Assembly: GCA_036417435.1 (NCBI GenBank)
Contig: CM070913.1
Coordinates: forward strand, 3,028,680 to 3,092,679
Reading direction: 5' to 3'
Origin: Inia geoffrensis
Taxonomy: Eukaryota; Chordata; Mammalia; Artiodactyla; Iniidae
DNA length: 64,000 nucleotides
In this document: one piece after another, positions 38,538 to 52,560 of the stretch
Position numbering within the stretch: position 1 is the stretch's first letter
Layout: each line of letters begins with the position of its first letter
Made by a program: the position numbers and the translations under genes
Notes under the pieces: generated by a model
Databases searched by the model: none
Told to the model about the DNA's origin: nothing
Seen by the model: the letters and a program-made list of their open reading frames with translations, nothing else

Positions 38538-39712
38538 CCATTCCCTAACCCTAACCCTAAGCGAAACCCTGAACGTGACCCTTTTCCGAGGCCTTACCCT
38601 CATCGGTGCCCTTGTCTTAACAAGTACACCAACACTAACTCGTGCCCTCACACTTATGCTAACCCTTAAGCATTGTCGTACCCTAACCTGTACCCTAATC
38701 CCTCTCCATTCCCTAACCCTAACCCTAACCTGAAACCTAACCATGACACTCACCCAAAACTTTACCCTCACTCGTGTCCTAATATTTACCAGTACATCAA
38801 CACTAACCCATGCCCTCTAACGTACGCTAACCCTAAGCCATTGCCGTACCCTAACCTGTACCCTAATCATTCCCCATTCCCTAACCCTAAACCTAGCCCG
38901 AACCCTTAACGTGACCCTCTTCCGAGGCCTTACCCTCACCCGTGCCCTAATCGTAAGCAGTACACTAACACTAACTAGTGACCTCACAGGTACGCTAAAC
39001 TTTAAGCGTTCTGGTACCCTAAACTGTGTCCTAATATCTCCCCATTCCCTAATCCTAACCCTAACCCGAATCCTAACCCTGACCCTCACCAGAAGCCTTA
39101 CCCTCACCCGTGCCCTAACTTAACCAGGACACTAACACTAACCCTTGCCCTCACACGAACGCTAACCCTTAAGCACTATCGTACCTTAAGCTGTACCCTA
39201 ATCCCTCTGCATTCCTTAACCCTAACCCTAACACGAATCCTATCCCTGACCCTCACCCGAAGCCTTACCCTCACCCGTGTCCTAATCTTAACCAGGACAC
39301 TAACACTAACCCTTGCCCTCACACGAACGCTAACCCTTAAGCGCTGTCGTACCCTAAGCTGTACCCTAATCCCTCTGCATTCCTTAGCCCTAACCCTAAC
39401 ACGAATCCTAACCCTGACCCTCACCCGAAGCCTTACCCACACCCGTGCCCTAATCTTAACCAGGACACCAACACTAACTGGTGACCTCAAACGTACACTA
39501 AACGTTAAGCGTTGTCGTACCCTAAATTGTACCCTAATCCCTCCCCATTCCTTAACACTAACACTAACCCCATTCCTAAACCTGACCCACTTCCGATGCC
39601 CTACCCTAACCTATGCCCTAATCTTAACCAGTACACAAACACTAACTCATGCCCTCAAACGTACGCTAACCCTTAAGCATTGTCGTACCCTATCCTGTAC
39701 CCTTATCCCTCG
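38538..39712. repeat. HOR unit 26, seven monomers (1175 bp)
   Basis: Order A C D F G/F G H; both B and E are missing. F (39042) lost 1 bp ('ccctaacttaacc'). Confidence 0.89.
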
Positions 39713-41055
39713 CCATTCCCTAACCCTAACCCTAAGCGAAACCCTGAACGTGACCCTTTTCCGAGGCCTTACTCTCATCGGTGCCCTTGTCTTAACAAGT
39801 ACACCAACACTAACTCGTGCCCTCACACTTATGCTAACGCTTAAGCATTGTCGTACCCTAACCTGTACCCTAATCCCTCTCCATTCCCTAACCCTAACCC
39901 TAACCTGAAACCTAACCATGACACTCACCCAAAACTTTACCCTCACTCGTGTCCTAATTTTTACCAGTACATCAACACTAACCCATGCCCTCTAACGTAC
40001 GCTAACTCTAAGCCATTGCCGTACCCTAACCTGTACTCTAATCAATCCCCATTTCCTAACCCTAACCCTAACCCTAACCCTTAACGTGACCCTCTTCCGA
40101 GGCCTTACCCTCACCCGTGCCCTAATCGTAAGCAGTACACTAACACTAACTAGTGACCTCACACGTACACTAAACCTTAAGCGTTGTGGTACCCTAAACT
40201 GTTCCCTAATATCTCCCCATTCCCTAACCCTAGCCCTAACCCGAATTCTATCCCTGACCCTCACCCGAAACCTTACCCTCACCCGTGCCGTAATCTTAAC
40301 CAGGACACCAACACTAACTCGTGCCCTCACACGTACGCTAACCGTTAATCGTTGTCGTACCCTAAACTGTACCCTAATCACTCCCCATTCCCTAACCCTA
40401 ACCCTAACCCCAATCCTAACCCTGACCCTCACCTGAAGCCTTACCCTCACCCGTGCCCTAATCTTAACAAGGACACTAACACTAACCCTTGCCCTCACAC
40501 GAACGCTAACCCTTAGCACTGTCATACCCTAAGCTGTACCCTAATCTCTCTGCATTCCTTAACCCTAACCCTAACACGAATACTAAACCTGACCCTCACC
40601 CGAAGCCTTACCCTCACCCGTGCACTAATCTTAAAAAGGACACTAACACTAACCCTTGCCCTCACACGAACGCTAACCCTTAAGCGCTGTCGTACCCTAA
40701 GCTGTACCCTAATCCCTCTGCATTCCTTAACCCTAACCCTAACACGAATCCTATCCCTGACCCTCACCCGAAGCCTTACCCGCACCCGTGCCCTAATCTG
40801 AACCAGGACACCAACACTAACTGGTGCCCTCACACGTACGCTAAACCTTAAGCGTTGTCGTACCCTAAATTATACCCTAATCCCTCCCCATTCCTTAACC
40901 CTAACCCTAACCCAAACCCTAAACATGACCCACTTCCGATACCCTACCCTAACCAATGCCCTAACCTTAACCAGTACACAAACACTAACTCATGCCCTCA
41001 AACGTACGCTAACCCTTAAGCATTGTCGTACCCTATCCTGTACCCTAATCCCTCC
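39713..41055. repeat. HOR unit 27, copy of unit 24 layout (1343 bp)
   Basis: Order A C D E F G/F G H with the same 1-bp loss in F ('cccttagcactg') and the same 'ctgtactctaatc' variant before D as unit 24. Confidence 0.89.
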
Positions 41056-44000
41056 CCATTCCCTAACCCTAACCCTAAGCGAAACCCTGAACGTGACCCT
41101 TTTCTGAGGCCTTACCCTAATCGGTGCCTTTCTCTTAACCAGTACACCAACACTAACTCGTGCCCTCACACTTACGCTAACCCTTAAGCATTGTCGTACC
41201 CTAACCTGTACCCTAATCCCTCTCCATTCCCGAACCCTAACCCTAACCCGAATCCTAACCCTGACCCTCACCCGAAGCCTTACCCTCACCCATGCCCTAA
41301 TCTTAACCAGGACACCAAGACTAACTCGTGCCCTCACACGTACGCTAACACTAAACCGCAGCGGTACCCTAACCTGTACCCTAATCCCTCTCTATTCCCT
41401 AACCCTAACCCTAACCTGAAACCTAAACATGACACACACCCGAAACTTTACCCTCACCCGTGTCCTAATTTTAACCAGTACATCAACACTAACCCATGCA
41501 CTCTAACGTACGCTAACCCTAAGCCATTGCCGTACCCTAACCTGTACCCTAATCAATCCCCATTCCCTAACCCTAACCCTAACCCTAACCCTTAACGTGA
41601 CCCTCTTCCGAGGCCTTACCCTCACCCGTGCCCTAATCGTAAGCAGCACACTAACACTAACTAGTGACCTCACAGGTATGCTAAACCTTAAGCGTTGTGG
41701 TACCCTAAACTGTGCCCTAATATCTCCCCATTCCCTAACCCTAACCCTAACCCGAATCCTAACCCTGACCCTCACCCGAAGCCTTACCCTCACCCATGCC
41801 CTAATCTTAACCAGGACACCAAGACTAACTCGTGCCCTCACACGTACGCTAACACTAAACCGCAGCGGTACCCTAACCTGTACCCTAATCCCTCTCCATT
41901 CCCTAACCCTAACCCTAACCTGAACCCTAAACCTGACCCTCACCCGAAACCTTACACTCACCCGTGCCTTAATCTTAACCAGTTCACCAACACTAACCCG
42001 TGCCCTCACACGTACACGAATCCTAAACCCCTGCAGTACAGTAATCTGTACCCTAATCCCTCCTCATTCAATAAAACTAACCCTAACACCCACCCTAACC
42101 CTGACTCTCACCCGAAGCCTTACCCTCACCTGTTCCCTAATCTTGACCATGACATCAACACTAACTTGTGCCCTCAAACGTATGATAACCCTGAACAGTT
42201 TCCGTACCCTAAACTTTACAATAGTCCCACCCCATTTCCTAACCCTAACCCTAACCCGAATCCTAACCCTGACCCTCACCTGAAGCCTTACCCTCACCCG
42301 TGACCTAATCTTAACACATACACCAATACTAACCAGTGCAATCACAAGTACACGAACCGTAAAACGTTGCTGTACCCTAACTTGTAACCTAATCCCTCCC
42401 CATTGCCTAACCCTAACCCTAACCCTAATCCTGTGCGTCACCGAAGCCTTACCCTCACCTGTGCCCTAATCTTAACCAGTACATCAACACTCACTTGTGC
42501 CCCCAAACGTACGATAAACATAAACCATTGCCGTAACCTAACCTGTACCCTAAATCTCCCCATTCCCTAACACTAACACTAAACCGAACCCTTAACCTGA
42601 CCCTCACCCAAAGCCTTACACTCACCCGTGCCCTAGTTTTAACCAGTACACCAAGACTAACCCGTGCCCTCACACGTACGCTAAACCTAAACTGTAGCCG
42701 TACACTAACCTGTACCCTAATCCCTCCCCATTCCCTACCACTAACCCTCAACTGAACCCTAACCCTGACCCTCCAACGAAGACTTACCCTCACTTGTGCC
42801 ATAATCTTAACCAGGACATGCACACTAACCTCTGCCCTCAAACGTACGATAACCCTAAACCGTTGCCTTACCATCACCTGTAACCTAATCCCTACCCATT
42901 GCCTCACTCTAACCCGAACCCGAACCCTAAAACTGTCTCTCACCCGAAGCCTCACCCTGCCCCCTGCCCTAATCTTAACCAGTACACCAACACTAAACTG
43001 TGCTCTCACATGTACGCTAACATTAAACAGCAGCCGTACCCTAAACTTTACCCTAATCCCTCCACATTCCCTAAACCTAACGCTAAGCCGAATCCTAACC
43101 CTGACCCTCACCCGAAGCCGTACCCTCACCCGTGCCCTAATCTTAACCAGGACACCAAGACTAACTCGTGCCCTCACACGTACGCTAACACTAAACCGCA
43201 GCGGTACCCTAACCTGTACCCTAATCCCTCTCCATTCCCTAACCCTAACCCTAACCTGAAACCTAACCATGACACTCACCCGAAACTTTACCCTCACCCG
43301 TGTCCTAATTTTAACCAGTACATCCACACTGACCCATGCCCTCTAACGTACGCTAACCCTAAGCCATTTCCATACCATAACCTGTACCCTAATCAATCCC
43401 CATTCCCTAATCCTAACCCTAACCCTAACCCTTAACGTGACCCTCTTCCGAGGCCTTACCCTCCCCCGTGCCCTAATCGTAAGCAGTACACTAACACTAA
43501 CTAGTGACCTCACACGTACGCTAAACCTTTTGCATTGTCGTACCCTAAACTGTGCCCTAATATCTCCCCATTCCCTAACCCTAACCCTAACCCGAATTCT
43601 ATCCCTGACCCTCACCCAAAACCTTACCCTCACCCCTTCCCTAATCTTAACCAGGACACCAACACTAACTCGTGCACTCACACGTACGCTAAACCTTAAG
43701 CGTTGTCGTACCCTAAACTGTATCCTAATCCCTCCCCATTCCCTAACCCTAACCCTAAGCCGAATCCTAACCCTGACCCTCAACTGAAGCCTTACCCTCA
43801 CCCGTGCCCTAATCTTAACCAGGACACTAACACTAACCCTTGCCCTCACACGAACGCTAACCCTTAAGCACTGTCGTACCCTAAGCTGTACCCTAATCCT
43901 TCTGCATTCGTCAACCCTAACCCTAACACGAATCCTAACCCTGACCGTCACCCGAAGCCTTACCCTCACCCGTACCCTAATCTTAACCAGGACACCAACA

Positions 44001-44239
44001 CTAACTCGTGCCCTCACACGTACGCTAAACCTTAAGCGTTGTCGTACCCTAAATTGTACCCTAATCCCTCCCCATTCCTTAACCCTAACCCTAACCCCAT
44101 CCCTAAACCTGACCCACTTCCGATGCCCTACCCTAACCAATGCCCTAATCTTAACCATTACACAAACACTAACTCATGCCCTCACACGTACGCTAACCCT
44201 TAATCGTTGTCGTACCCTATCCTGTACCCTAATCCCTCC
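41056..44239. repeat. HOR unit 28 with diverged block, nineteen monomers (3184 bp)
   Basis: Same order as unit 9 (A B C D B I J K L M N O B C D E F G H), at a constant offset of 28501 bp from the first C onward. The first B here is full length, 12 bp longer than in unit 9. Confidence 0.89.
41896..43063. repeat. Diverged seven-monomer block I-O, copy 2 (1168 bp)
   Basis: Matches copy 1 with only a few differences visible by eye: for example 'aacccgaatcc' versus 'aactcgaatcc' in K, 'cctagtttt' versus 'cctggtttt' in M, and 'gcctcactc' versus 'gtctcactc' in O. The 160-bp L monomer (42400) is retained. Confidence 0.88.
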
Positions 44240-44743
44240 CCATTCCCTAACCCTAACCCTAACCGAAACCCTGAATGTGACCCTTTTCCGAGGCCTTACC
44301 CTCATCGGTGCCCTTGTCTTAACCAGTACACCAACACTAACTCGTGCCCTCACACTTATGCTAACCCTTAAGCACTGTCGTACCCTAAGCTGTACCCTAA
44401 TCCCTCTCCATTCCCTAACCCTAACCCTTACCCGAATCGTAACCCTGACCCTCACCCGAAGCCTTACCCTCACCCGTGCCGTAATCTTAACCAGGACACC
44501 AACACTAACTCGTGCCCTCACACGTACGCTAAACCTTAAGCGTTGTCGTACCCTAAATTGTACCCTAATTCCTCCCCATTCCTTAACCCTAACCCTAACC
44601 TCATCCGTAAACCTGACCCACTTCCGATGCCCTACCCTAACCAATGCCCTAATCTTAACCAGTACACAAACACTAACTCACGCCCCCACACGTACGCTAA
44701 CCCTTAATCGTTGTCGCACCCTATCTTGTACCCTAATCCCTCC
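44240..44743. repeat. Short HOR unit 29, A-B/G-H (504 bp)
   Basis: Third copy of the three-monomer unit. It is the direct counterpart of unit 10 at offset 28501 and carries the same 'acccttacccgaatcg' variant in B/G. Confidence 0.9.
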
Positions 44744-46585
44744 CCATTCCCTAACCCTAACCCTAACCAAAACCCTGAACGTGACCCTTTTCCGAGGCCT
44801 TACCCTCATCGGTGCCCTTGTCTTAACCAGTACACCAACACTAACATTTGCCCTCACACTTACGCTAACCCTTAAGCATTGTCGTACCCTAACCTGTACC
44901 CTAATCCCTCTCCATTCCCTAACCCTAACCCTAACCCGAATCCTAACCCTGACCCTCACCCGAAACTTTACACTCACCCGTGCCGTAATCTTAACCAGGA
45001 CACCAACACTAACTCGTGCCCTCACACGTACGCTAACACTAAACCGCAGTGGTACCCTAACCTGTACCCTAATCCCTCTCCATTCCATAACCCTAACCCT
45101 AACCTGAAACCTAACCATGACACTCACCCGAAACTTGACCGTCACCCGTGTCCTAATTTTAACCAGTACATCAACACTAACCCATGCTCTCTAACGTACG
45201 CTAACCCTAAGCTATTGCCGTACCATAACCTGTACCCTAATCAATCCCCATTCCCTAACCCTAACCCTAACCCTAACCCTTAACGTGACCCTCTTCCGAG
45301 GCCTTACCCTCACCCGTGCCCTAATCGTAAGCAGTACACTAACACTAACTAGTGACCTCACACGTACACTAAACCTTAAGCGTTGTGGTACCCTAAACTG
45401 TGCCCTAATATCTCCCCATTCCCTAACCCTAACCCTAAACCGAATTCTATCCCTGACCCTCACCCGAAACCTTACCCTCACTCGTGCTCTTATCTTAACC
45501 AGGACACTAACACTAAACCTTGCCCTCACACGAACGCTAACCCTTAAGCACTGTCGTACCCTAAGCTGTACCCTAATCCCTCTGCATTCCTCAACCCTAA
45601 CCCTAACACGAATCCTAACCATGACACTCACCCGAAACGTTACCCTCACCCGTGTCCTAATTTTAACCAGTACATCCACACTAACCCATGCCCTCTAACG
45701 TACGCTAACACTAAGCCATTGCCGTACCATAACCTGTACCATAATCAATCCCCATTCCCTAACCTTAACCCTAACCCTTAACGTGACCCTCTTCCGAGGC
45801 CTTACCCTCCTCCGTGCCCTAATCTTAAGCAGTACACTAACACTAACTAGTGACCTCACACGTACGCTAAACCTTAAGCGTTTTGGTACCCTAAACTGTG
45901 CCCTAATATCTCCCCATTCCCTAACCCTAACCCTAACCCGAATTCTATCCCTGACCCTCACCCGAAACCTTACCCTCACCCGTTCCCTAATCTTAACCAG
46001 GACACGAACACTAACTCGTGCACTCACACGTACGCTAACCCTTAATCGTTGTCGTACCCTAAACTGTATCCTAATCCCTCCCCATTCCCTAACCCTAACC
46101 CTAAGCCGAATCCTAACCCTGACCCTCACCTGAAGCCTTACCCTCACCCATGCGCTAATCTTAACCAGGACACTAACACTAACCCTTGCCCTAACACGAA
46201 CGCTAACCCTTAAGCACTGTCGTACCCTAAGCTGTACCCTAATCCCTCTGCATTCCTCAACCCTAACCCTAACACGAATCCTAACCCTGACCGTCACCCG
46301 AAGCCTTACCCTCACCCGTGCCCTAATCTTAACCAGGACACCAACACTAACTCGTGCCCTCACACGTACGCTAAACCTTAAGCGTTGTCGTACCCTAAAT
46401 TGTACCCTAATTCCTCCCCATTCCTTAACCCTAACCCTAACCTCATCCGTAAACCTGACCCACTTCCGATGCCCTACCCTAACCAATGCCCTAATCTTAA
46501 CCAGTACACAAACACTAACTCATGCCCCCACACGTACGCTAACCCTTAATCGTTGTCGCACCCTATCTTGTACCCTAATCCCTCC
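44744..46585. repeat. HOR unit 30, eleven monomers (1842 bp)
   Basis: Order A B C D E/F G/C D E F G H. E/F (45416) has 'ctcgtgctcttatc'. G/C (45584) has 'ccgaaacgttaccc'. The second D (45752) lacks one hexamer. Repeated in tandem as unit 31. Confidence 0.89.
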
Positions 46586-48427
46586 CCATTCCCTAACCCT
46601 AACCCTAACCAAAACCCTGAACGTGACCCTTTTCCGAGGCCTTACCCTCATCGGTGCCCTTGTCTAAACCAGTACACCAACACTAACATTTGCCCTCACA
46701 CTTACGCTAACCCTTAAGCATTGTCGTACCCTAACCTGTACCCTAATCCCTCTCCATTCCCTAACCCTAACCCTAACCCGAATCCGAACCCTGACCCTCA
46801 CCCGAAGCTTTACACTCACCCGTGCCGTAATCTTAACCAGGACACCAACACTAACTCGTGCCCTCACACGTACGCTAACACTAAACCGCAGCGGTACCCT
46901 AACCTGTACCCTAATCCCTCTCCATTCCATAACCCTAACCCTAACCTGAAACCTAACCATGACACTCACCCGAAACTTTACCGTCACCCGTGTCCTAATT
47001 TTAACCAGTACATCAACACTAACCCATGCTCTCTAACGTACGCTAACCCTAAGCCATTGCCGTACCATAACCTGTACCCTAATCAATCCCCATTCCCTAA
47101 CCCTAACCCTAACCCTAACCATTAACGTGACCCTCTTCCGAGGCCTTACCCTCACCCGTGCCCTAGTCGTAAGCAGTACACTAACACTAACTAGTGACCT
47201 CACACGTACACTAAACCTTAAGCGTTGTGGTACCCTAAACTGTGCCCTAATATCTCCCCATTCCCTAACCCTAACCCTAAACCGAATTCTATCCCTGACC
47301 CTCACCCGAAACCTTACCCTCACTCGTGCTCTTATCTTAACCAGGACACTAACACTAAACCATGCCCTCACACGAACGCTAACCCTTAAGCACTGTCGTA
47401 CCCTAAGCTGTACCCTAATCCCTCTGCATTCCTCAACCCTAACCCTAACACGAATCCTAACCATGACACTCACCCGAAACGTTACCCTCACCCGTGTCTT
47501 AATTTTAACCAGTACATCCACACTAACCCATGCCCTCTAACGTACGCTAACCCTAAGCCATTGCCGTACCATAACCTGTACCATAATCAATCCCCATTCC
47601 CTAACCTTAACCCTAACCCTTAACGTGACCCTCTTCCGAGGCCTTACCCTCCTCCGTGCCCTAATCTTAAGCAGTACACTAACACTAACTAGTGACCTCA
47701 CATGTACGCTAAACCTTAAGCGTTTTGGTACCCTAAACTGTGCCCTAATATCTCCCCATTCCCTAACCCTAACCCTAACCCGAATTCTATCCCTGACCCT
47801 CACACGAAACCTTACCCTCACCCGTTCCCTAATCTTAACCAGGACACCAACACTAACTCGTGCACTCACACGTACGCTAACCCTTAATCGTTGTCGTACC
47901 CTAAACTGTATCCTAATCCCTCCCCATTCCCTAACCCTAACCCTAAGCCGAATCCTAACCCTGACCCTCACCTGAAGCCTTACCCTCACCCATGCGCTAA
48001 TCTTAACCAGGACACTAACACTAACCCTTGCCCTAACACGAACGCTAACCCTTAAGCACTGTCGTACCCTAAGCTGTACCCTAATCCCTCTGCATTCCTC
48101 AACCCTAACCCTAACACGAATCCTAACCCTGACCGTCACCCGAAGCCTTACCCTCACCCGTGCCCTAATCTTAACCAGGACACCAACACTAACTCGTGCC
48201 CTCACACGTACGCTAAAGCTTAAGCATTGTTGTACCCTAAATTGTACCCTAATCCCTCCCCATTCCTTAACCCTAACCCTAACCCCATCCTTAAACCTGA
48301 CCCACTTCCGATGCCCTACCCTAACCAATGCCCTAATCTTAACCATTACACAAACACTAACTCATGCCCTCACACGTACGCTAACCCTTAATCGTTGTCG
48401 TAACCTATCCTGTACCCTAATCCCTCC
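46586..48427. repeat. HOR unit 31, tandem copy of unit 30 (1842 bp)
   Basis: Same monomer order and same 6-bp loss as unit 30 at an offset of exactly 1842 bp. A carries 'gtctaaacc' for 'gtcttaacc', which puts a stop in the Thr-Leu frame and is not in unit 30. Confidence 0.89.
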
Positions 48428-49429
48428 CCATTCCCTAACCCTAACCCTAACCAAAACCCTGAACGTGACCCTTTTCCGAGGCCTTACCCTCATCGGTGCC
48501 CTTGTCTTAACCAGTACACCAACACTAACTCGTGCCCTCACACTTACGCTAACACTTAAGCATTGTCGTACCCTAACCTGTACCCTAATCCCTCTCCATT
48601 ACCTAACCCTAACCCTAACCCGAATCCTAACCCTGACCCTCACCCGAAACCTTACCCTCACCCGTGCCCTAATCATAACCAGGACACCAAGACTAACTCG
48701 TGCCCTCACATGTACGCTAACACTAAACCACAGCGGTACCCTAACATGTACCCTAATCCCTCTCCATTCCCTAACCCTAACCCTAACCTGAAACCTAACC
48801 ATGACACTCACCCGAAACTTTACCCTCATCCGTGTCCTAATTTTAACCAGTACATCCACACTGACCCATGCCCTCTGACGTACGCTAACCCTAAGCCATT
48901 TCCGTACCATAACCTGTACCCTAATCAATCCCCATTCCCTAATCCTAACCCTAACCCTTAACGTGACCCTCTTCCGATGCCTTACCCTCCCCCGTGCCCT
49001 AATCGTAAGCAGTACACTAACACTAACTAGTGACCTCACACGTACGCTAAACCTTTTGCATTGTCGTACCCTAAACTGTGCCCTAATATCTCCCCATTCC
49101 CTAACCCTAACCCTAACCCGAATTCTATCCCTGACCCTCACCCGAAACCTTACCCTCACCCGTTCCCTAATCTTAACCAGGACACCAACACTAACTCGTG
49201 CCCTCACACGTACGCTAAACCTTAAGCGTTGTCGTACCCTAAATTGTACCCTAATCCTTCCCCATTCCTTAACCCTAACCCTAACCTCATCCGCAAACCT
49301 GACCCACTTCCGATGCCCTACCCTAACCAATGCCCTAATCTTAACCAGTACACAAACACTAACTCATGCCCCCACACGTACGCTAACCCTTAATCGTTGT
49401 CGCACCCTATCTTGTACCCTAATCCCTCC
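48428..49429. repeat. HOR unit 32, six monomers (1002 bp)
   Basis: Order A B C D E/G H. D (48932) lacks one hexamer. E/G at 49094 replaces E, F and G. Confidence 0.89.
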
Positions 49430-50269
49430 CCATTCCCTAAGCCTAACCCTAACCAAAACCCTGAACGTGACCCTTTTCCGAGACCTTACCCTCATCGGTG
49501 CCCTTGTCTTAACCAGTACACCAACACTAACATTTGCCCTCACACTTACGCTAACCCTTAAGCATTGTCGTACCCTAACCTGTACCCTAATCCCTCTCCA
49601 TTCCCTAACCCTAACGCTAACCTGAAACCTAACCATGACACTCACCCGAATCTTTACCCTCAACCGTGTCCTAATTTTAACCAGTACATCCACACTGACC
49701 CATGCCCTCTAACGTACGCTAACCCTAAGCCATTTCCGTACCATAACCTGTACCCTAATCATTCCCCATTCCCTAATCCTAACCCTAACCCTAACCCTTA
49801 ACGTGACCCTCTTCCGAGGCCTTACCCTCACCCGTGCCCTAATCGTAAGCAGTACACTAACACTAACTAGTGACCTCACACGTACACTAAACCTTAAGCG
49901 TTGTGGTACCCTAAACTGTGCCCTAATATCTCCCCATTCCCTAACCCTAACCCTAAACCGAATTCTATCCCTGACCCTCACCCGAAACCTTACCCTCACC
50001 CGTGCCCTTATCTTAACCAGGACACTAACACTAAACCTTGCCCTCACACGAACGCTAACCCTTAAGCACTGTCGTACCCTAAGCTGTACCCTAATCCCTC
50101 TGCATTCCTCAACCCTAACCCTAACACGAATCCTAACCATGACACTCACCCGAAACGTTACCCTCACCCGTGTCCTAATTTTTACCAGTACATCCACACT
50201 AACCCATGCCCTCTAACGTACGCTAACCCTAAGCCATTGCCGTACCATAACCTGTACCATAATCAATCC

Positions 50270-50323
50270 CCATTCCCTAACCTTAATCTTAACCCTAACC
50301 CTAACCTGTACCCTAATCAATCC
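50270..50323. repeat. 54-bp monomer fragment, copy 1
   Basis: A 54-bp piece (nine hexamers) starts with 'ccattcc' like D, then jumps to the C-type ending 'cctgtaccctaatcaatcc'. A complete D follows at 50324. The 168-bp phase shifts by 54 bp but the 6-bp register is kept. Confidence 0.88.
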
Positions 50324-52506
50324 CCATTCCCTAACCCTAACCCTAACCCTAACACTTAACGTGACCCTTTTCCGAGGCCTTACCCTCACCCGTGCCCTAA
50401 TCGTAAGCAGTACACTAACACTAACTAGTGACCTCACACGTACGCTAAACCTTAAGCATTGTGGTACCCTAAACTGTGCCCTAATATCTCCCCATTCCCT
50501 AACTCTAACACTAACCCGAATTCTATCCCTGACCCTCACCCGAAACCTTACCCTCACCCGTGCCCTAATCTTAACCAGGACACCAACACTAACTTGTGCC
50601 CTCACACGTACGCTAACCCTTAATCGTTGTCGTACCCTAAACTGTACCCTAATCCCTCCCCATTCCCTAACCCTAACCCTAACCCGAAACCTAACCCTGA
50701 CCCGCACCTGAAGCCTTACCATCACCCGTGCCCTAATCTTAACCAGGACACTAACACTAACCCTTGCCCTCACACGAACGTTAACCCTTAAGCACTGTCA
50801 TACCCTAAGCTGTACCCTAATCCCTCTGCATTCGTTAACCCTAACCCTAACCCGAATCCTAACCCTGACCCTCACCCGAAGCCTTACCCTCACGGGTTCC
50901 CTAATCTTAAACAGGACACCAAGACTAACTCGTGACCTCACACGTACGCTAACACTAAACCGCAGCGGTACCCTAACCTGTACCCTAATCCCTCTCCATT
51001 CCCTAACCCTAACCCTAACCTGAAACCTAACCATGACACTCACCCGAAACTTTACCCTCACCCGTGTCCTAATTTTAACCAGTACATCAACACTAACCCA
51101 TGCCCTCTAACGTACGCTAACCCTAAGCCATTGCCGTACCCTAACCTGTACCCTATTCAATCCCCATTCCCTAACCCTAACCCTAACCCTAACCCTTAAC
51201 GTGACCCTCTTCCGATGCCATACCCTCACCCGTGCCCTAATCGTAAGGAGTACACTAACACTAACTAGTGACCTCACACGTACGCTAAACCTTAAGCGTT
51301 GTTGTACCCTAAACTGTGCCCTAATATCTCCCCATTCCCTAACCCTAACCCTAACCCGAATTCAACCCTGACCCTCACCCGAAACCTTACCCTCAACCGT
51401 GCCCTAATCTTAACCAGGACACCAACACTAACTCGTGCCCTCACACGTACGCTAACCCTTAATCGTTGTCGTACCCTAAACTGTACCCTAATCCCTCCCC
51501 ATTCCCTAACCCTAACCCTAACTCAAATCCTAACCCTGACCCTCACCTGAAGCCTTACCCTCACCTGTGCGCTAATCTTAACCAGGACACTAACACTAAC
51601 CCGTGCCCTCACACGAACGCTAACCCTTAAGCACTGTCGTACCCTAAGCTGTACCCTAATCTCTCTGCATTCCTTAACCCTAACCCTAACACGAATCCTA
51701 ACCCTGACCCTCACCCGAAGCCTTACACTCACCCGTGCCGTAATCTTAACCAGGACACCAAGACTAACTCGTGCCCTCACACGTACGCTAACACTAAACC
51801 GCAGCGGTACCCTAACCTGTACCCTAATCCCTCTCCATTCCCTAACCCTAACCCTAACCTGAAACCTAACCATGACACTCACCCGAAACTTTACCCTCAC
51901 CCGTGTCCTAATTTTAACCAGTACATCCACACTGACCCATGCCCTCTAACGTACGCTAACCCTAAGCCATTTCCGTACCATAACCTGTACCCTAATCAAT
52001 CCCCATTCCCTAATCCTAACCCTAACCTTAACCCTTAACGTGACCCTCTTCCGAGGCCTTACCCTCACCCGTGCCCTAATCGTAAGCAGTACACTAACAC
52101 TAACTAGTGACCTCACACGTACACTAAACCTTAAGCGTTGTGGTACCCTAAACTGTGCCCTAATATCTCCCCATTCCCTAACCCTAACCCTAAACCGAAT
52201 TCTATCCCTGACCCTCACCCGAAACCTTACCCTCACCCGTGCCCTTATCTTAACCAGGACACTAACACTAAACCTTGCCCTCACACGAACGCTAACCCTT
52301 AAGCACTGTCGTACCCTAAGCTGTACCCTAATCCCTCTGCATTCCTCAACCCTAACCCTAACACGAATCCTAACCATGACACTCACCCGAAACGTTACCC
52401 TCACCCGTGTCCTAATTTTAACCAGTACATCCACACTAACCCATGCCCTCTAACGTACGCTAACCCTAAGCCATTGCCGTACCATAACCTGTACCATAAT
52501 CAATCC

Positions 52507-52560
52507 CCATTCCCTAACCTTAATCCTAACCCTAACCCTAACCTGTACCCTAATCAATCC
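52507..52560. repeat. 54-bp monomer fragment, copy 2
   Basis: Same fragment as at 50270, with 'cttaatcct' in place of 'cttaatctt'. It is part of the 2237-bp duplication, so it was probably formed once and copied with its surroundings. Confidence 0.88.

Larger units (their letters stand above)
41458..45200. repeat. Segmental duplication inside the array, copy 2 (partner about 12957-16700)
   Basis: Same monomer order and shared private variants as the partner. All monomer starts between the ends differ by 28501 bp. Downstream it continues into the 1842-bp tandem pair, which has no counterpart after 16.7 kb. Confidence 0.8.
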
